From: CALFXN01 sp937957815
GTDB taxonomy: Bacteria > Synergistota > Synergistia > Synergistales > Aminobacteriaceae
DNA: 64,000 nt
Assembly (NCBI GenBank): GCA_036788195.1
Contig: DAIQNX010000001.1
Location: forward strand, 62,001-126,000
Direction of reading: 5' to 3'
Positions 59,471-64,000 of the stretch are shown here, one piece after another (the stretch's first letter is position 1; each line of letters begins with the position of its first letter). Below the pieces are notes generated by a model. It saw only the letters and a list, made by a program, of their open reading frames with translations. It was not told where the DNA came from and did not search any database. Made by a program: the position numbers and the translations under genes.

Positions 59471-60031
59471 TCACTCCACGGATTCCACGGAACGGACGAC
59501 TGCCGCTATAAAGCGACCGACGAAGACTTCCCTCTCTCCGACCCTCGTCCTGACACTCACGATATATTTATCATCTTTATGCACTCCGACCTTCGCTCTC
59601 GCAAGGAGTACGTCGCCGACCTTCGGACGTTCCCTGTACTGCCCGCGCATCGAATCGATCACAACGAAATCAGCCTCGACGACGGCCACGGCGATAGAGC
59701 TGGCCTGCGCATACACGTAATGATCACACAGCGTTTCGCTATGTCTGAAAGACATATCCTTCCTCGTCTGAAGCGCGGAAAGCGCCCATCTGTTCGGTTC
59801 CAGTTCGAGAAGGTCCCCCACGACTTCTTCTTCCTTCAGCGAACGGAGGCGACTTGTCGCCTTCTGAGCCATGCGGCGCATCCGTTCCCGGAGTTCGGGG
59901 ACCGCAAGAACGGCCCTGTCAAGTCTGATGGTGCTCACGCTCGACTTGAGAACGCGGGCAAGTTCCTCATCCGTGACGAGAGGATTCTGATCAAGCAGCT
60001 TCAGGAGTTTGTCCTGACGCAGCTTTTTCAC
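59471..60031 (-). CDS. fapR: Fatty acid and phospholipid biosynthesis repressor FapR
   Basis: The 186-residue protein has a DeoR-like helix-turn-helix (about 3-45, KLLDQNPLVTDEELARVLKS and STIRLDRAVLAVPELRERM) and a hot-dog domain (about 70-180) that binds malonyl-CoA. FapR represses its own operon until malonyl-CoA rises. GTG 60031 is chosen because the frame upstream to 60076 would include the operator itself, and the resulting length fits Bacillus FapR; the ribosome site is poor (GGAGG is 18 bases away). Confidence 0.9.
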   Translation of the reverse strand: MKKLRQDKLLKLLDQNPLVTDEELARVLKSSVSTIRLDRAVLAVPELRERMRRMAQKATSRLRSLKEEEVVGDLLELEPNRWALSALQTRKDMSFRHSETLCDHYVYAQASSIAVAVVEADFVVIDSMRGQYRERPKVGDVLLARAKVGVHKDDKYIVSVRTRVGEREVFVGRFIAAVVRSVESVE

Positions 60032-60056
60032 GTTCTTTATGGCATACCGCCTCCGT

Positions 60057-60073
60057 TTGGTACCTGATACTAA
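60057..60073 (-). promoter_or_regulatory. FapR operator
   Basis: Plus-strand TTGGTACCTGATACTAA is a 17-base inverted repeat close to the published FapR box (TTAGTACCT..TACTAA type). It lies between the fapR promoter and coding region. Confidence 0.8.
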
Positions 60074-60095
60074 CAACTGGTCTGGATACTAGGTA

Positions 60096-60124
60096 AGTAT
60101 AATTTTCCTGAAGGCTCCGGTCAA
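60096..60124 (-). promoter_or_regulatory. Promoter of the fapR-plsX-fab operon
   Basis: Minus-strand TTGACC (60119-60124), 17-base spacer, TATACT (60096-60101). An imperfect FapR-like repeat, ATACT-N5-AGTAT (60086-60100), overlaps the -10. Confidence 0.7.
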
Positions 60125-60136
60125 GGCTCGAAAAAC

Positions 60137-60167
60137 AAAAAAAGAGGCAGAGGAAATCCTCTGCCTC
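60137..60167 (-). terminator. Terminator after rpmF
   Basis: Minus-strand GAGGCAGAGGA/TCCTCTGCCTC stem (60144-60167) followed by seven T; separates rpmF from the fapR operon promoter. Confidence 0.92.
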
Positions 60168-60189
60168 CTTACAAAAAACGAACGACCGC

Positions 60190-60396
60190 CTACTCCTTCG
60201 CCGCCGCTGCGTCAGCCGCGACAGAGACGACCTTCCTCCCCCTGTAGTACCCGCATTCGGGACAGGCTCGATATGTCATCACCACTTCACCGCAGTGAGG
60301 ACATGTCGTCGTCTGAGGTCCGATGATACTATTGATATACTCCGACTTTCTCTTGTGAGTCCGAGAATGTGACACTCGCCTTTTCGGGACCGCCAT
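60190..60396 (-). CDS. rpmF: Ribosomal protein L32 (zinc-ribbon form)
   Basis: The 68-residue basic protein begins AVPKRRVSHSRTHKRKS and has the zinc ribbon TCPHCGEVVMTYRACPECGY with CxxC...CxxC, the C+ form of L32. It belongs to the 50S subunit. A GGGGAG site precedes the ATG. It follows yceD by 25 bases and ends at a terminator, as in many bacteria where yceD-rpmF-plsX are neighbours. The tail is alanine-rich. Confidence 0.97.
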   Translation of the reverse strand: MAVPKRRVSHSRTHKRKSEYINSIIGPQTTTCPHCGEVVMTYRACPECGYYRGRKVVSVAADAAAAKE

Positions 60397-60421
60397 AGCT
60401 TCTCCCCCCTTACCCTTCGAT

Positions 60422-60982
60422 TCAATTTTCGTCGCGGAGAATATCCTTCAAAACGGAAAAAGCCCCCGGACGGGCTTCCCTGTCGGATGCCTCACACGTA
60501 CAGGGTTCAGCCCCGAGTTTTTTTCCGCAGAAAGGACATAAGCCGCGACATTCATCCGAGCATTTCGGATTCTGGGGAAGACTCAGGACGAGGCTTTCCC
60601 ACACCTGCTCCGAGATATCCAGCGTTTGCCCCAGTGAAGGGACTTCGACAACCAGACATTCAGGATCGCTTTCTTCCCGTTCGGAGGAACCATCGTCCTC
60701 CTGACTCGCTGAGAAAAGATACAGGAAATCCTCGTCAAATGCAAGACGTATCGGATCAAGACAGCGCGTACAGAATGTACATACGGCGCCTTTCAGGGAA
60801 AGCGCCATAATTATCCGCGCTTCTCTTCGAGAGAGAACTCCGGACACTGTTACCGGATCCCCGAGGATGTATTCGAGATCGTAACAGGAGACCTTTTCGG
60901 CAACGCGGATCTCCCGGGAGAAACGGACTCCCTGCTCTTCGGCAGAGGGAAGATCGACAACGAAATTGTCCTTCCCGAACAC
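60422..60982 (-). CDS. yceD: YceD/DUF177 family protein
   Basis: The 186-residue protein has the DUF177 pattern: FCTRCLDPIRLAFDEDFLYL, an acidic middle, and CRGLCPFCGKKLGAEPCTCE near the end, then RPGAFSVLKDIL. YceD is required for 23S rRNA accumulation in some bacteria; molecular role is not settled. The extra cysteines suggest zinc. GTG 60982 has GGAGGT six bases upstream. Between ackA (18 bases) and rpmF. Confidence 0.9.
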   Translation of the reverse strand: MFGKDNFVVDLPSAEEQGVRFSREIRVAEKVSCYDLEYILGDPVTVSGVLSRREARIIMALSLKGAVCTFCTRCLDPIRLAFDEDFLYLFSASQEDDGSSEREESDPECLVVEVPSLGQTLDISEQVWESLVLSLPQNPKCSDECRGLCPFCGKKLGAEPCTCEASDREARPGAFSVLKDILRDEN

Positions 60983-61000
60983 CAGCCGACCTCCGTTCTT

Positions 61001-62197
61001 CTATCTTCCGACGATACGCTTGGTATCCCGCGCGATGACGAGCTCCTCGTTCGTCGGAACAACCAACACGGCTACCGTCGCGTCATCCGTGCTGATAATC
61101 CGTTCCTTGCCCCGGACCTTGTTCTTCTCGGAGTCAATCTTTATGCCGAGAAACTCGAGTCCGGAACAGATCTTTTCCCTTCCGGAAACACTGTTCTCAC
61201 CGATTCCGGCCGTGAAAACCAGCGCGTCGATTCCGCCCATCGCTGCGGCATATGCCCCGATATATTTCCGGATTCCGTAATACAGCATTTCTTCGGCAAG
61301 CTTCGCTCTCGAGTTTCCCGAAGAGGCCGCCTCCTCGACGTCTCTCAGGTCGCTGCTGACTCCTGAAATTCCCTGGATTCCGCTTTCCTTGTTCAGGATA
61401 TGCGCCAGCGCCTTCGTATCCAACCCCTCTTGTTCCGCTAAATAGAACAAAAGGGTCGGGTCGACATCTCCGCACCGCGTTCCCATGATGACTCCGGGGA
61501 GAGGGCTGAATCCCATGCTTGTATCGATGGAGTGGCCATTCTTGACTGCGGTGACCGAACTTCCGTTCCCGAGATGGCATGTGACGATTTTCAGATGGTC
61601 GACCGGTTTGCCGAGAAGCTCCGCCGTCCTCTGCGACACATAGTAGTGGCTCGTTCCGTGGAATCCGTACCTGCGGACGCGATATTTCTCGTAGTAGTGA
61701 TACGGAACGCCGTACATATACGCATGACTGGGCATCGTCTGATGGAACGCTGTATCGAAAACTCCGACCTGCGGGATCTCCGGCAGCGCTTCCGTCATCG
61801 CTTCGATTCCCATGAGGTTCGCGGGATTGTGGAGCGGGGCGAGAGGAACGCATTCCTGAAGGGCCGCAATGACTTCGTGGTTAATGAGGACTGAACCGGC
61901 GAACTTCTCTCCTCCGTGAACGACCCTGTGCCCTACGGCCTTGAGTTCGTCAAGCGAAGAAAGAACTCCGTGAGAGGGATCCAGCAACGCGTCGAGGACC
62001 ATGCGTATGGCGACCTTGTGGTTCGGAATGTTTGCGTTGATCGTCACGGTGTCCATTCCCGCCTTCGAGTGCTTGATTCTGGATCCCTCGATGCCGATCC
62101 GCTCGACCAATCCCTTTGCGAGGACCTCTTCCCGGGTCATCGAAAAGAGTTGATATTTGAGCGACGAGCTTCCACAGTTCAAAACGAGAACCTTCAT
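61001..62197 (-). CDS. ackA: Acetate kinase
   Basis: The 398-residue protein has VLVLNCGSSSLKYQLF, VGVFDTAFHQTMP, YGFHGTSHYYVSQR and TCHLGNGSSVTAVKNG, all acetate-kinase signatures. It makes ATP from acetyl phosphate, a main ATP source in fermentation. ATG 62197 has GGGAGG seven bases upstream. No pta gene adjoins. It heads ackA-yceD-rpmF; a TATAAT (62273-62278) upstream lacks a good -35. Confidence 0.96.
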   Translation of the reverse strand: MKVLVLNCGSSSLKYQLFSMTREEVLAKGLVERIGIEGSRIKHSKAGMDTVTINANIPNHKVAIRMVLDALLDPSHGVLSSLDELKAVGHRVVHGGEKFAGSVLINHEVIAALQECVPLAPLHNPANLMGIEAMTEALPEIPQVGVFDTAFHQTMPSHAYMYGVPYHYYEKYRVRRYGFHGTSHYYVSQRTAELLGKPVDHLKIVTCHLGNGSSVTAVKNGHSIDTSMGFSPLPGVIMGTRCGDVDPTLLFYLAEQEGLDTKALAHILNKESGIQGISGVSSDLRDVEEAASSGNSRAKLAEEMLYYGIRKYIGAYAAAMGGIDALVFTAGIGENSVSGREKICSGLEFLGIKIDSEKNKVRGKERIISTDDATVAVLVVPTNEELVIARDTKRIVGR

Positions 62198-62216
62198 ACC
62201 AGTTCCTCCCTTTTCC

Positions 62217-62245
62217 TTGACGGTGATGATCCGTCATCGTATCGT
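62217..62245 (+). promoter_or_regulatory. Promoter of tmcAL
   Basis: TTGACG (62217-62222), 17-base spacer, TATCGT (62240-62245), about 37 bases before the gene. Confidence 0.55.
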
Positions 62246-62281
62246 ACGGTGCATTCTCATATCCGGAGAGTGATTATATCC

Positions 62282-63484
62282 ATGTCCAAAGCCGTCGTCG
62301 GCATTGTCGCGGAGTACAACCCCTTTCATCTGGGGCACCTGCATCATCTGGAAGAAATTCGCAAATCCCTCGATGTTGGAACGGTGATCGTCGTTCTCTC
62401 GTCGTATTTCACGCAAAGGGGAGAACCGGCTCTCTGCTCTCCGGCTTCCCGCTCGCAGATGGCCATTCTCGGGGGAGCCGACATCGTCATCCACCTTCCG
62501 ACCGCCTTCTCATGCCAGAGCGCCGGCATCTTCGCATCCGCGGCCGTCGATGCACTCGCCGCAACGGGGATTGTGACACATATCTCATTCGGGATGGAAT
62601 CGCCGCAACAAGATATGGCACATATCCTTGATATTCTAATTCACGAACCTGACGCTTTCAAGCTTGCTCTCAGGCGATTCCTGAACGAAGGCCTTTCCTT
62701 TCCTCAGGCTCGCTCACGCGCCATCGCGACACTTTGCCGTCCAGACGACTCTTTCCTCGCCGGCCCGAACAACATTCTCGCCCTTGAATACGCGAAGCGC
62801 ATCGAAGAGTGTCGCTACGGCATCAGGCTTCTTCCGGTCGCACGATCGGGAGGCGGACACAAGAGTACGTCTCTCGCGGAACCGATACCGAGCGCCGGAG
62901 CGCTGCGGTCCGCCCTTTCAAGAAGCGGCAATCTGGAAGCACTGCGTTCGGGAGTCCCCGACTTTTCCTTCTCGATCCTCGCCGGAGAAAATGACAACGG
63001 ACGGCTTTTCACTTCCCCGGAAACGCTCTGGAGGCTGACGAGGGTCATTCTCTCGAGGGAAACCCCCGACTCTCTTCGTTCGTTCGCCGGCGTCACCGAA
63101 GGGGTCGAAAACAGGATCCTCCAATGGAAGGAACGTGTTTCGACGTTCGAGGATCTCGTCTCGGCATGTTCGAGCCGAAGGTACCCAAAAAGCAGAATCC
63201 GGCGTACGATCATCAATATCCTCCTCGGCCTGGACCGGCATGTCGACGCCAACTTCCGGAAGATCGGCCCGAGGTATCTCCGTATCCTTGGCTTTTCGGA
63301 AAACGGCAGGACGGAACTCGCTCGAATGCGACGGACGGCAACGCTTCCGGTATTGTGTAGATGGACGGTCAGAAGGGACATCGACGAAAGGTCGATGCTC
63401 GATTTCGAGCATCGCGCATCCGTCTTCTGGGAAGGACTGCTCCTCCGGCCGGATTTCCGCAGTATTCTTCGCGAACACCCTTAA
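62282..63484 (+). CDS. tmcAL: tRNA(Met) cytidine acetate ligase TmcAL
   Basis: The 400-residue protein starts VVGIVAEYNPFHLGHLHHLE with the HxGH nucleotidyltransferase motif and has VLSSYFTQRGEPAL, AFSCQSAGIFASAAVDAL and LAGPNNILALEYAKRI, as in TmcAL (YlbM/DUF795). It acetylates C34 of elongator tRNA-Met using acetate and ATP; the likely target is the tRNA at 28864. ATG 62282 with GGAGAG 11 bases upstream; the frame to 61916 shadows ackA. Convergent four-base overlap with coaD. Confidence 0.9.
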   Translation: MSKAVVGIVAEYNPFHLGHLHHLEEIRKSLDVGTVIVVLSSYFTQRGEPALCSPASRSQMAILGGADIVIHLPTAFSCQSAGIFASAAVDALAATGIVTHISFGMESPQQDMAHILDILIHEPDAFKLALRRFLNEGLSFPQARSRAIATLCRPDDSFLAGPNNILALEYAKRIEECRYGIRLLPVARSGGGHKSTSLAEPIPSAGALRSALSRSGNLEALRSGVPDFSFSILAGENDNGRLFTSPETLWRLTRVILSRETPDSLRSFAGVTEGVENRILQWKERVSTFEDLVSACSSRRYPKSRIRRTIINILLGLDRHVDANFRKIGPRYLRILGFSENGRTELARMRRTATLPVLCRWTVRRDIDERSMLDFEHRASVFWEGLLLRPDFRSILREHP

Positions 63485-63987
63485 CTCTTCTCTCTCTTCG
63501 GATTCGGGAAACGCTCCCGCAGGCGTCTGAAAACCCCGGGAGGGACCATATCCTGTACGGATCCTCCGAACGCGAAGACGTCCTTGACTGCATGGCTCGA
63601 AAGATACGAGTATTTCGCTTCCGTCACGATGAAAAGCGTCTCGATCTCGGGAGCGAGCTGGCGATTCATCAACGCCAGCTGAAATTCGTACTCGAAATCC
63701 GAAAGGGCACGCAACCCCCGAATGATAACGCGACTTTGCTCCTGGCGGAGATAATCCACGAGAAGCCCCTCGAAGGCCGAAACGCGGACATTCGGAAGGT
63801 GGCTCAGTGCTTCGCGCGTCATATGCTGGCGCTCCTCGACACTGAACGTGGCCCGTTTCTGGGGGTTGAGTAGAATGCTCACAAGCAGTTCGTCGAAAAG
63901 AGCGGCGGCTCTTTCCGCGATATAGACGTGACCGTTTGTGATCGGATCGAAGGAACCGGGATATACCGCCCGAACGGCTCGCTTCAT
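63481..63987 (-). CDS. coaD: Phosphopantetheine adenylyltransferase
   Basis: The 168-residue protein has AVYPGSFDPITNGHVYIAER (TxGH motif), IIRGLRALSDFEYEFQLALM and TEAKYSYLSSHAVKDVFAFG (ISS-type motif). It makes dephospho-CoA, the second last CoA step; CoA feeds AcpS and the Kor and fatty-acid enzymes. The ATG at 63987 is preceded by AGGGAG at the window edge, so the promoter and any upstream gene (often rsmD) are outside. Complete gene. Confidence 0.96.
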   Translation of the reverse strand: MKRAVRAVYPGSFDPITNGHVYIAERAAALFDELLVSILLNPQKRATFSVEERQHMTREALSHLPNVRVSAFEGLLVDYLRQEQSRVIIRGLRALSDFEYEFQLALMNRQLAPEIETLFIVTEAKYSYLSSHAVKDVFAFGGSVQDMVPPGVFRRLRERFPNPKREKS

Positions 63988-64000
63988 GGTATCGCTCCCT

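Noticed and set aside
61916..62281. N-terminal extension of tmcAL
   Set aside because: Antisense to ackA; the family begins at the VVGIVAEYNPFH block and an ATG with ribosome site is present at 62282.

Overview
The window reads as a compact, moderately GC-rich chromosome segment of a strict or fermentative anaerobe. The best fit is the phylum Synergistota; an anaerobic Firmicute is the main alternative. This is inference from gene content: a nine-subunit V-type ATPase, a four-subunit ferredoxin-dependent 2-oxoacid oxidoreductase, acetate kinase, a selenocysteine-containing SelD, FapR-controlled fatty-acid genes with FabK, and SpoIVB/YaaR/PSP1 homologues without any sporulation locus. No insertion sequence, prophage, CRISPR array or toxin-antitoxin pair was found. 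Almost everything is core metabolism and information processing, packed in overlapping operons mostly on the minus strand.

Layout. 1-127: 5' end of mraZ, head of a dcw cluster that leaves the window, with MraZ-type repeats before its start. 191-620: RNase P RNA and its terminator. 723-1529: an AT-rich orphan cheR. 1598-10301: V-type ATPase operon (H-I-K-E-C-F-A-B-D in transcription order) with Na+-type K-subunit residues. 10465-10540: tRNA-Gly(CCC). 10665-14814: a TrmA/RumA-type rRNA methyltransferase and korDABC. 14991-18278: acpS, nnr, a small membrane protein, tsaE, tsaB. 18334-18408: tRNA-Val(GAC). 18477-24885: uvrB-uvrA-rlmB-proC. 25011-28761: tilS-hpt-ftsH, preceded by the tRNA-Leu/fMet/Met cluster at 28864-29120. 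29207-30460: an HD-GYP protein, divergent from hisC-yerC (30655-32004). 32047-35192: a Lon-family protease and an endonuclease III homologue, divergent from a lone hypF (35339-37618).

37673-48245 is one long minus-strand operon: prfB (programmed frameshift), a SpoIVB-like peptidase, tmk, yaaR, holB, a PSP1 protein, ftsY, an unknown protein, a DUF4416 protein, purB, glpX. On the plus strand follow birA, selD (in-frame UGA read as selenocysteine, with a SECIS-like hairpin) and an MFS transporter. 51587-60031 is the lipid operon fapR-plsX-fabH-fabK-fabD-fabG-acpP-fabF, continuing into rnc and a secreted protein of unknown function; the FapR-type operator lies just before fapR. 60190-62197: ackA-yceD-rpmF. 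62282-63987: convergent tmcAL and coaD.

How the parts fit together. Kor oxidises 2-oxoacids to acyl-CoA and reduced ferredoxin, and acetate kinase can make ATP from acetyl phosphate. The V-ATPase would couple ATP to a Na+ (or H+) gradient. FapR is expected to match membrane-lipid synthesis to malonyl-CoA; acpS and coaD supply the ACP prosthetic-group pathway. A tRNA-modification theme recurs: tilS, tsaB, tsaE, tmcAL and three RNA methylation genes. The hidden coding signals are the most instructive part: selD and prfB are both interrupted by in-frame UGA codons and would be mis-annotated by a plain ORF caller.
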